Both the position numbers and the translations under genes were made by a program. Shown here one piece after another: positions 1-5,789 of a stretch of 6,100 bases of DNA. How positions within the stretch are numbered: position 1 is the first letter of the stretch; the number at the start of each line of letters is the position of its first letter. Location: positions 1-6,100 of the forward strand of contig CALMNS010000148.1 of NCBI GenBank assembly GCA_937871635.1. Direction: 5' to 3'. The DNA is from an uncultured Solirubrobacter sp. Its GTDB lineage: Bacteria > Actinomycetota > Thermoleophilia > Solirubrobacterales > Solirubrobacteraceae. Below the pieces are notes generated by a model. It was given only the letters and a program-made list of their open reading frames with translations. It was not told the origin of the DNA and ran no database searches.

Positions 1-827
1 GGCGTGGGGCTCGGCGCGGGCGTCGGGCTCGGCGCGGGCGTCGGGCTCGGCGCGGGGACCTGCCGGGGCGCCGGCATGCCCGACGCATAGTGGCGGGCGA
101 CCGTGTCGGAACTCAAGGCGCTCGAGTAGATCGCCATGTCGTCGAGACCTCCGCCGAAGTTGCCGTAGCTCTGCGACGAGGCGCCGAAGCGCAACGAGGC
201 GGTGCTGTCTGCGAGCAGCCGCCGTGAGCCGGAGCGTCCCTCGAGCCGACCGTTGAGGTACAGGCTCAACTGGGAGCCGTCGTACGTCACCGCCACGTGG
301 TACCAGGCGTCGCGCTGGAGTGCGGTGGTGCTGGCCACCGCGTCGCTCCCGGCGCTTGAGCGCCGCTCGAAGTGCAGGCGCTGGCGCTGGGCGATCGCGG
401 CCGAGTCCGGCGCGAGGGTGAGGAGGTATCCGGTGCGGGCTGCCGTCTCCTTCGCGATGACGCGCCGCCAGCTCGATGCCGACCCGGCGGCCGACGGACG
501 CAGCCACCCCTCGAACGTGAACGCTCGGGTGCCGGCGAAGTCGTAGGCGTCGCCGATGTTGATGCTGTCGTTGACGCCGTCGAGGCGAACCGACGTACCG
601 CGCCTCGAGCCGTTCGGCGCCGGCTGTCCGAGGCGTGCGCCGTTGAGGTAGGTGCCGGTGCGGACCCGCTTGTCGTCGTACGCCCGGGTCCCGCTGGCCT
701 CGTCGAGGCGCCAGGAGCTGGCGAGCGTGGCCGTGGCCGCCACGTCGCTGGTGTAGTCCGCCGAGGCGGCAGGCGCCACCGCGAGGGCAGCGCCCACGGT
801 CACCATGGCGGTGAGGAGCTTGTTCAT
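1..827 (-). CDS. Exported LamG (concanavalin A-like lectin/glucanase fold) domain protein, 3' end beyond window
   Basis: An open frame starts at ATG 827 and runs 275 codons without a stop to the left edge, so the C-terminus is missing. Residues 1-23 form a Sec signal peptide: a short n-region with one Lys, a hydrophobic Ala/Val core, and an ASA|D cleavage site. Residues about 39-247 match a LamG_3-type jelly-roll domain. The visible motifs are SWRLDEASG near 38-46, FTFEGWLRP at 103-111, WYHVAVTYDGSQLSLYLNG at 175-193 and GLDDMAIYSSALS at 227-239. A PAPSPT-type proline-rich linker follows from residue 258. The fold usually binds carbohydrate or protein outside the cell; no catalytic residues can be assigned, so enzymatic activity is not claimed. 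A weak GGGA lies 7-8 bases upstream of the ATG. The gene is divergent from the aminotransferase. Domain identity is confident; the ligand is unknown. Confidence 0.86.
   Translation of the reverse strand, partial: MNKLLTAMVTVGAALAVAPAASADYTSDVAATATLASSWRLDEASGTRAYDDKRVRTGTYLNGARLGQPAPNGSRRGTSVRLDGVNDSINIGDAYDFAGTRAFTFEGWLRPSAAGSASSWRRVIAKETAARTGYLLTLAPDSAAIAQRQRLHFERRSSAGSDAVASTTALQRDAWYHVAVTYDGSQLSLYLNGRLEGRSGSRRLLADSTASLRFGASSQSYGNFGGGLDDMAIYSSALSSDTVARHYASGMPAPRQVPAPSPTPAPSPTPAPSPT
3..56 (-). repeat. Three tandem 18-bp units encoding a PAPSPT-type linker
   Basis: Three direct 18-base units lie at 3-20, 21-38 and 39-56. The last two are identical and the first differs at one base. On the minus strand they encode the six-residue period A-P-S-P-T-P just after the LamG domain. 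Such Pro/Ser/Thr tracts usually act as extended wall-spanning linkers and can be O-glycosylated. The array may continue beyond the left edge. Confidence 0.85.
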
Positions 828-891
828 GGTCGATCCCGGTTCGCTGGCAAGGAGCCGTGAAGCGCGAGCGGCGCGGTCGCCGCTGGCGATC

Positions 892-924
892 GCGGTCCGC
901 AGACCGCCTCACTGGAGGCGGGTC
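892..924. promoter_or_regulatory. Two overlapping, mutually exclusive hairpins in the divergent intergenic region
   Basis: A perfect 6-bp stem pairs 892-897 with 902-907 (GCGGTC / GACCGC, loop CGCA). A second stem pairs 904-910 with 915-921 (CCGCCTC / GAGGCGG, loop ACTG) and can gain two more pairs through one bulged G. Both use bases 904-907, so only one can form at a time. No T-run follows on either strand, so neither is a typical intrinsic terminator. The element could be a leader RNA switch or a protein-binding site. High GC makes chance hairpins common, so confidence in function is low. Confidence 0.25.
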
Positions 925-982
925 GGCGTCACAGCCCCGTCATCGGCGCGCCCGAGCCGAACTGGTGGGAATGGACGGATCG

Positions 983-1005
983 AGGAGGTCTCGGCGATGT
1001 CGTAA
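983..1005 (+). promoter_or_regulatory. Perfect Shine-Dalgarno followed by a two-codon ORF (ATG TCG TAA) upstream of the aminotransferase
   Basis: AGGAGG at 983-988 sits 8 bases before ATG 997, which is ideal spacing, but the frame ends at once (ATG TCG TAA, 997-1005). It is the strongest ribosome-binding signal in the window, while the aminotransferase start 33-48 bases downstream has none. It may be a minimal upstream ORF that loads ribosomes for reinitiation or stalls them. It could instead be the original start of the aminotransferase, displaced by a frameshift or a sequencing indel. TAAGGT at 1003-1008 also resembles a -10 box, but no convincing -35 precedes it. Confidence 0.3.
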
Positions 1006-1052
1006 GGTCGAGCGTCACCGCGGCCGTTCCTGGTCCTGTGACCCTCCCGTCC

Positions 1053-2192
1053 ATGACCTCCCCGTCCACCTCCGTCACGCTGCCGCTGTTCGATCTGACT
1101 CGGCAGTGGCCGCGCATGCAGGACGAGGCACTCGCACTGGTCGCGGACATCGGCTCCCGCGGCGCCTTCAGCCTGGGCGGTGAGCTCGCGGCGTTCGAGG
1201 GCGCGTTCGCCGAGGCCTGCGGCACGGCGGACTGCGTCGGTACCTCGAGCGGCACCTCGGCCATCGAGTTGGCGCTGCGGGCCCTCGGGGTGGGGCCCGG
1301 TGACGAGGTCGTCACCCCGGCGATGACCTTCATCGCCACCGTCGAGGCGATCGCGCGGACCGGGGCCACTCCCGTCTTCGCCGACATCGACCCCATCCGC
1401 CGCTGCCTGGATCCCGACGCGGTCCGGGACGCCCTGACTCCGCGCACGCGCGCGGTCGTGGTCGTCCACCTCTACGGCATGCCGGCCGACGTCCAAGCGA
1501 TCCAGCGCCTGACGGACGAGGCCGGTGTGGCTCTGGTCGAGGACTGCGCCCAGGCGCACGGGGCCCGGCTCGACGATCAGCCGGTGGGCTCGTTCGGCGC
1601 CGCCGGTGCCTTCTCGTTCTACCCGACCAAGCCCCTCGGCGCCTTCGGCGACGGCGGCGCGGTCACGACGTCGCGACCGGACATCGCCGCCGGCGTGCGG
1701 TCACTGCGTCACCACGGCAGCGCTCCCGGCGACGCCAACCTCCACCTGCTCCGCGAAGGAGGTACCGAGCGGCTCGACAACCTGCAGGCCGCGCTCCTGC
1801 ACCTCAAGCTCCGCTGGATGGATGCCGACAACGTCGAGCGCCGCGATGCGGCCGACCGCTACCGAGAGCTGCTCGCCGGCCTTCCCCTCGTCGCGCCGCC
1901 CTTGGACCCTGCCGGGGCCGAGCCGGTCCACCACCTCTTCGTGGTCGAGCTCGACGCTCGCGATTCGATCCGGGCGGAGCTCGACGCCGCCGGCGTGAAG
2001 ACGGGGATCCACTATCCGACGCCCGCGCACCTCCAGCCGGCCTGGGCCGAGCTCGGCGCGGGGCCCGGCAGCCTCCCGGCAACCGAGGCGCTCGCCTCGC
2101 GCGCCCTGTCACTGCCCATCTTCGCCGGCATCACCCGTGACGAACAGGCCCGTGTCGCCGACACACTCCGGACCGCGCTGCTGAACGCGTAG
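1053..2192 (+). CDS. DegT/DnrJ/EryC1/StrS family PLP-dependent sugar aminotransferase
   Basis: This is a 379-residue fold-type I aminotransferase of the size usual for the family. Enzymes of this family transaminate a keto group on a nucleotide-linked deoxysugar, usually with glutamate as donor, in the cytoplasm. Family hallmarks numbered from ATG 1053: LFDLTRQW near the N-terminus; GTSSGTSAIELAL in the PLP-phosphate loop (about 63-75); GDEVVTPAMTFIAT (83-96); VEDCAQAHG with Asp164 for the PLP ring nitrogen and Gln167; SFYPTKPLGAFGDGGA with the Schiff-base Lys193; and a C-terminal GIHYP...HLQPAW segment. The start is uncertain. GTG 1038 is in frame and adds five residues, and neither start has a Shine-Dalgarno. 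ATG 1053 is preferred because family members usually begin only a few residues before the FDL motif. It is first in a run of three plus-strand genes, with 7 bases to the next. The exact sugar product cannot be read from sequence. Confidence 0.93.
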   Translation: MTSPSTSVTLPLFDLTRQWPRMQDEALALVADIGSRGAFSLGGELAAFEGAFAEACGTADCVGTSSGTSAIELALRALGVGPGDEVVTPAMTFIATVEAIARTGATPVFADIDPIRRCLDPDAVRDALTPRTRAVVVVHLYGMPADVQAIQRLTDEAGVALVEDCAQAHGARLDDQPVGSFGAAGAFSFYPTKPLGAFGDGGAVTTSRPDIAAGVRSLRHHGSAPGDANLHLLREGGTERLDNLQAALLHLKLRWMDADNVERRDAADRYRELLAGLPLVAPPLDPAGAEPVHHLFVVELDARDSIRAELDAAGVKTGIHYPTPAHLQPAWAELGAGPGSLPATEALASRALSLPIFAGITRDEQARVADTLRTALLNA

Positions 2193-2196
2193 GGGA
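2191..2196 (+). promoter_or_regulatory. Ribosome-binding site overlapping the aminotransferase stop codon
   Basis: AGGGGA begins inside the TAG stop of the aminotransferase (2190-2192) and ends 3 bases before GTG 2200. It supports GTG 2200 over the in-frame ATG at 2227 and implies translational coupling of the two genes. Confidence 0.6.
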
Positions 2197-2199
2197 CGC

Positions 2200-3372
2200 G
2201 TGACCCACCGGGACTCGCGAGTCCTCATGCTGTCGGAGCGCAATCTGGAGTCGCCGCGGTGGCAGGTCGGCAACTACGAGCTCGAGGACGTCGTGGGCAC
2301 CGTGGACGATGTCTGCCTGCTCGCGCCATCCGGCGTCGCCCCGTCCGTGTTCAAGGAGGGCGCACGTCAGGCGGCCCGTTGGGTCCGGCACCTGCCGGAG
2401 TCGCGCACGACGCGGGTCCTGCACAGCATGGCCCGCCATGCGCGACGCCCTGAGCTCTTCACCTACCCGGCCATGAATCCGACCCCGGTCACCGGGCAGC
2501 ACACCCTCTTCTTCGCCGCCTTCATGTTCCCGACGGACATCGTGCACATGCTGCGGCTGGAGGGATGGCGGGAACGCTGCGAGAAGGCCGTGTGCTACCT
2601 CAACGAGCTGTGGGGGCACGAGGTGGAGCTCCTCGCTCCCTACCTCAAGCTTCTGGGTCAGGTCGGCTTCGACCACGTGTTCGTGCTCAACGCGGCGCAG
2701 GCTGACGTCGTGAGCGAGATCAGCGGCGTCCCGTGCAGCTTCCTCGCGCCCGGCATCGATGCCCGAAGTGCCTCGCCGTTCCCCGACCCGCCCCCGCGAA
2801 CCGTCGACTTCTTCCAGTTCGGGAGGCGCTCCCAAGCCACTCACCAGGCGGCGCTCGAGCTCTCACGGGCCGAGCGGCGGTTCTACCTCTACGACACGGT
2901 GGTCGATGTCCAGCTCCCGGACCACCGGCCCCATCGCGAGCAGATGTACTCGATCCTCCAGCGCAGCCGGTACTGCTTCGCCTACCGGAACGCCGACGCG
3001 CTGGATTGGGCCCGAGGGGAGGACGTCCTCGCTCCCCGCTACTTCGAGAGCGCAGCCGGGGGCGCCGTCCTGTTGGGCAGCGCACCGAGGATCCCGCAGT
3101 TCGACGAGTACTTCGATTGGCCCGACGCCGTCATCGACATCCCGTACGAGGCGCACGACTTCCGTGGGATCATCGCCGACCTCGACGCCCAGCCTGAGCG
3201 CCTGGCCGCAGCTCGAGACGCGAATGTCGTCAACTCGCTTCGCCGCCACGACTGGGTGTACCGCTGGCGGCAGATCCTCGACGCCGTGAACCTGCCGCCC
3301 ACTCCGCGCATGGCGGAGCGCATCGAGCACCTCGACGAGCTGGCCCGCGTCGCTGAGGGCCGGAACGTCTAG
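2200..3372 (+). CDS. GT-B fold glycosyltransferase, CgeB/YkvP-like (glycosyl transferases group 1 type)
   Basis: This 390-residue cytosolic protein has no signal peptide or membrane segment. The N-terminal half has a Rossmann-like start (SRVLMLSERN) and a segment ending GFDHVFVLNAAQADVV...SFLAPGID (156-187), which resembles the acceptor domain and inter-domain linker of GT-B enzymes. The C-terminal half (200-365) resembles the Glyco_trans_1_2 donor domain. It reads DFFQFGRRS at the start of the domain, YSILQRSRYCFAYRN (250-264), RYFESAAGGAVLLGS with the donor-binding Glu283 (280-294), then YFDWPDAVID and a closing RRHDWVYRW helix. It would transfer a sugar from an activated donor onto a growing glycan; donor and acceptor are unknown. 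GTG 2200 is chosen because AGGGGA stands just upstream. The gene is coupled to the aminotransferase, whose amino sugar it may use (inference). Fold assignment is good; exact family is moderate. Confidence 0.82.
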   Translation: MTHRDSRVLMLSERNLESPRWQVGNYELEDVVGTVDDVCLLAPSGVAPSVFKEGARQAARWVRHLPESRTTRVLHSMARHARRPELFTYPAMNPTPVTGQHTLFFAAFMFPTDIVHMLRLEGWRERCEKAVCYLNELWGHEVELLAPYLKLLGQVGFDHVFVLNAAQADVVSEISGVPCSFLAPGIDARSASPFPDPPPRTVDFFQFGRRSQATHQAALELSRAERRFYLYDTVVDVQLPDHRPHREQMYSILQRSRYCFAYRNADALDWARGEDVLAPRYFESAAGGAVLLGSAPRIPQFDEYFDWPDAVIDIPYEAHDFRGIIADLDAQPERLAAARDANVVNSLRRHDWVYRWRQILDAVNLPPTPRMAERIEHLDELARVAEGRNV

Positions 3373-3422
3373 GAAGCCCAGCCTCACCCGAACCCGCGTC
3401 GTGCCACCGGTCCGACTCACCA

Positions 3423-3430
3423 GAGAGGGA
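3423..3430 (+). promoter_or_regulatory. Ribosome-binding site deciding the start of the ligase/polymerase gene
   Basis: GAGAGGGA lies 3 bases before GTG 3434 and 6 before GTG 3437. The GAGG core is 5 and 8 bases away respectively. The further upstream in-frame GTG 3401 has no purine-rich sequence ahead of it, so the start is moved to 3434 (or 3437). Confidence 0.55.
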
Positions 3431-3433
3431 TCG

Positions 3434-5392
3434 GTGGTGGCAGCGCCGGCGGGGCTCCTGGCCGCGACGACGCTGGCCCTCGGCCTCGCCGACGGCGGGT
3501 ACTTCGCGGGGGCGACCGCGGCGGCGACCGTCTTCCTCGGCATGGTTCTGGTCCTCGTCGTCGCTTCCGGGGCGACCCTCGCCCCGAGGGCGGCCGGCCG
3601 GCTTGTCATGGCGGCCTTCGGTGCGCTGGCGACCTGGGTGCTGCTCTCGAGCAGCTGGTCCGGCACTTCGGCGCGCACGCTCATCGAGTTCGACCGGGTG
3701 CTCCTCTACGGATTCGGCTTCGCGCTCGGAGCCCTGTCGCTCGGGACGCCGCGTGCGACCCGCTGGGCGCTGCGGCTGCTGTGGACGGCGCTGCTGGCGC
3801 TCAGCGCCGTCGGTCTGTTGAGCAGGCTCGCACCGGCACTCCTCGAGGCGCCGGCGAGCCTCGTACCGCAACGACTGAGCCATCCGCTGGGCTACTGGAA
3901 CGCGGTCGGTCTCCTCGCCGGCCTTGGTGGCCTGCTCGCCGTCGGCCTGGCCGCCGACCGCCGGGAGCCGATCCCGATCCGCGCGGCCGCGGCCGGCTCG
4001 CTTCCGGCGCTGGCGCTGACGCTGTACCTCACGTTCTCGAGGGGCGCGATCCTGGCCACCTCCGTGGGGATCGTGACGCTGCTGCTCCTGGGGCGTCCAC
4101 GGGGGACGCTCCTCGCTCTGGCGGCCGGCATCCCGACCGTGGGCCTCACCCTGCTGGTGGCCTCCCTGTCTCCTGACCTGATCGGCTCGCCGGCACTCGA
4201 TCCGACGCCTGGCGGGTTCCGGGTCGGTGCGCTGAGCGCGCTTGTCGCAAGCTCGTTCGGCGCCGCCCTGGTCGTGACGCGGGGTCTTCCCCTGGAGCCG
4301 TCGCTGCCACGGTGGCACCCAGGCCGGAAGCTTCGAGCGTGGAGCCGGCGGCTCCTCCTGCTGAGCCCGATCCTCCTGCTCGCCGTGGTCCTGGCGATCG
4401 TCCAGGACGGGTCGGGGGGCCCTTCCTCCCAGGCGGTCCAACCGACGCCCAGCGAACGCCCAGGCGAGCCGCGCGATCGCCTGACGAGCATCGATTCCAA
4501 CGGTCGACTCGAGCTGTGGAGAGTGGCGCTCGGCTCGTTCGGGGCGGAGCCGCTCCACGGCACCGGTGCGGGCACCTTCGCTCGTACCTGGGTGCGCGAG
4601 AGGCGGGACCCCTTCCGGGCCCAGGACGGACACTCCCTGGTGCTCGAGACCCTCTCCGAGCTCGGGGTGGTAGGCGGCGTGCTGATCGCCCTCATCATCG
4701 GCGTCGGGCTGCGGGCCGCCCTCGCCGGTCGGAGCCGCGACCGGGAGACCTCGTCGCTCATCTTCGCCATCGCGCTGGCCTGGACCCTGCACGCCTCCAT
4801 CGACTGGGATTGGGAGATGCCGGTGGTGACCCTGCCGGTTTTCGCGCTGCTCGGAGCGGCAAGCGGCGCAATCGGGCCAGCGCGACCGCGGGCGACCCGC
4901 GGTGACCGGAGCCGGCGAGTGCTCGCGATCGTGGTCGTCCTGCTTCTCCTCGTGACTCCGGTCCGAGTCGGCCTCTCCCAGCAGCGGCTGGTCGAGGCCA
5001 TCGGCGCCTTCAACCGCGGCGATTGTCCTCGGGCGATCCGCGCAGCGCTCGGTTCGCTCGACATCCTCTCCCAGCGGTCTGAAGCGCTCGAGATCCTGGC
5101 CTACTGCGACGCGCGGTCCGGACGCTCGGCGCTGGCGGCGTCAGTCATCGCCGAGGCCCGCCGCCTAGAACCCGACGACTGGACCCTGCGTTATGCGACG
5201 GGGGTGATCCTCGCGACCGGTGGCCGCGATCCTCGGCCCCAGCTGAGGGTGGCGAGGACGTTCAATCCGGCCGATCCGGTGGTGAGCCGCCTCCTCCGAC
5301 GGTTCGAGTCCGAAGACCCGCGGGTGTGGCGACGGGAGGCGGCGGCCGCGCCGCTCGACGTCCCGCTCAGCGGCGGCGTGCGGACTCCCTGA
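3434..5392 (+). CDS. O-antigen ligase/polymerase-like (Wzy/WaaL superfamily) membrane protein with TPR-like C-terminal tail
   Basis: This is a 652-residue integral membrane protein with about 15 predicted hydrophobic segments, the last near residues 495-513. The Wzy_C core is clear. LTLYLTFSRGAILA (residues 195-208, with the family's SRG motif) is followed by a large external loop of about 325-407. That loop carries DSNGRLELWRVAL, HGTGAGTF and HSLVLETLSELGVVG, with His400 in the position of the conserved ligase histidine. Such enzymes polymerise lipid-linked oligosaccharides or transfer them to lipid or protein outside the membrane. The tail (about 519-649) is soluble and helical, with TPR-like pieces such as SVIAEARRLEPDDWTLRYATGVIL. 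It is common on actinobacterial members and may bind the acceptor. The start is set by GAGAGGGA; GTG 3401 would add 11 residues. It is third in the apparent operon, 61 bases after the glycosyltransferase. Whether it is a ligase, polymerase or protein glycosyltransferase is unresolved. Confidence 0.88.
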   Translation: MVAAPAGLLAATTLALGLADGGYFAGATAAATVFLGMVLVLVVASGATLAPRAAGRLVMAAFGALATWVLLSSSWSGTSARTLIEFDRVLLYGFGFALGALSLGTPRATRWALRLLWTALLALSAVGLLSRLAPALLEAPASLVPQRLSHPLGYWNAVGLLAGLGGLLAVGLAADRREPIPIRAAAAGSLPALALTLYLTFSRGAILATSVGIVTLLLLGRPRGTLLALAAGIPTVGLTLLVASLSPDLIGSPALDPTPGGFRVGALSALVASSFGAALVVTRGLPLEPSLPRWHPGRKLRAWSRRLLLLSPILLLAVVLAIVQDGSGGPSSQAVQPTPSERPGEPRDRLTSIDSNGRLELWRVALGSFGAEPLHGTGAGTFARTWVRERRDPFRAQDGHSLVLETLSELGVVGGVLIALIIGVGLRAALAGRSRDRETSSLIFAIALAWTLHASIDWDWEMPVVTLPVFALLGAASGAIGPARPRATRGDRSRRVLAIVVVLLLLVTPVRVGLSQQRLVEAIGAFNRGDCPRAIRAALGSLDILSQRSEALEILAYCDARSGRSALAASVIAEARRLEPDDWTLRYATGVILATGGRDPRPQLRVARTFNPADPVVSRLLRRFESEDPRVWRREAAAAPLDVPLSGGVRTP

Positions 5393-5789
5393 GTCTCCGC
5401 TTCCTTGCGTACTCCGTGATCATGAGCGCGAACCCCAGCGACAGACCGAGTCCGGCCGTCCATCCGGTGAGCGGGAGCCCTTCAGAAGCTGACGCGACGG
5501 CACGAAGCTGCCGCGACGGCTGATCGGCGGAGTTGCGGCGGTCGGGCCGCCCGGCGCCGAGCGGGGGTCCGTCGCTGAGCTCGCGGTGCTGCTCAACCGC
5601 CGCCTCGCCGGTTCCCGCGCTCCCGGAGATGGCCGAGCTCTCGCCGGGTCGTCCGGTGAGGACGGCCACGACCAAGACCAGGAGGACCAGGACCCGGTGG
5701 CGGGCGATGGTCAGGGCGTGGGGGACGCCCCGACGGACTCGAAACCGGTTTCGCCGTTCGGCCGGATCGGTATACGCATGAGGTGGCAC
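5367..5789 (-). CDS. Small LPXTG (LPLTG) sortase-sorted surface protein
   Basis: This is a 140-residue protein from GTG 5789. A GAGG on the minus strand (5800-5797) lies 7 bases ahead of it, and no other usable start precedes the hydrophobic segment. Residues 1-31 are rich in Arg, 32-45 form a hydrophobic core (VLVLLVLVVAVLTG), and a polar region of about 58 residues follows. The C-terminus is a complete cell-wall sorting signal: LPLTG at 105-109, a hydrophobic stretch to about 126, and a basic tail RKRRLRESARRR. Sortase would cleave between Thr and Gly and link the short peptide to the wall. The residue after LPLTG is Trp, and the AXA cleavage site is not obvious, so the N-terminus may stay membrane-anchored. 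It overlaps the ligase gene tail-to-tail by 26 bp and the repeat-protein gene head-to-head by 7 bp. The polar region matches no family I know. Confidence 0.72.
   Translation of the reverse strand: MPPHAYTDPAERRNRFRVRRGVPHALTIARHRVLVLLVLVVAVLTGRPGESSAISGSAGTGEAAVEQHRELSDGPPLGAGRPDRRNSADQPSRQLRAVASASEGLPLTGWTAGLGLSLGFALMITEYARKRRLRESARRR
5383..5395. terminator. Weak hairpin at the convergent gene ends, possible terminator
   Basis: GACTC (5383-5387) and GAGTC (5391-5395) form a perfect 5-bp stem with a CCT loop spanning the TGA stop of the ligase gene. On the plus strand a pyrimidine-rich but not U-only tract follows. The stem is short and lies in coding sequence of the opposite gene, so this is only a candidate. 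Confidence 0.18.
5771..5776 (+). promoter_or_regulatory. Candidate -10 box for a leaderless transcript of the repeat protein
   Basis: TATACG at 5771-5776 would place the transcription start at 5783, exactly the first base of the GTG start codon. The gene has no Shine-Dalgarno, which fits a leaderless mRNA, a common arrangement in actinobacteria. No good -35 is seen; GTTTCG at 5748-5753 is a weak candidate. The element lies inside the coding region of the opposing LPLTG gene. Confidence 0.35.

Noticed and set aside
3..56. Short tandem repeats as a CRISPR array
   Set aside because: The 18-bp units are directly adjacent with no spacers and encode an in-frame Pro-rich linker. The 24-bp array at 5876-6100 is rejected for the same reason.
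202..860. Plus-strand open frames across the LamG gene
   Set aside because: The minus strand gives a signal peptide plus a recognisable LamG domain over the same DNA; the plus frames show only Arg/Ala/Pro-rich sequence.
886..893. Palindrome GCGATCGC as an operator
   Set aside because: An 8-bp GC-rich palindrome is expected by chance at this base composition and has no repeat partner nearby.
909..1559. Minus-strand frames over the intergenic region and the aminotransferase 5' half
   Set aside because: They cover the PLP-binding motifs of the aminotransferase in antisense and show no family features.
2131..2844. Minus-strand 237-codon frame across the glycosyltransferase
   Set aside because: Charged low-complexity shadow; the plus strand encodes a coherent GT-B protein with its own ribosome-binding site.
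3230..4792. 520-codon minus-strand open frame opposite the ligase gene
   Set aside because: The translation is dominated by Arg, Gly, Gln and Glu with no domain or hydrophobic pattern. It is the GC-rich shadow of the ligase gene, which has clear membrane segments and Wzy_C motifs.
5350..5374. GCCGCT / AGCGGC inverted repeat as an intrinsic terminator
   Set aside because: The loop is 13 bases, no T-run follows on either strand, and it lies within the coding sequence of the ligase gene.
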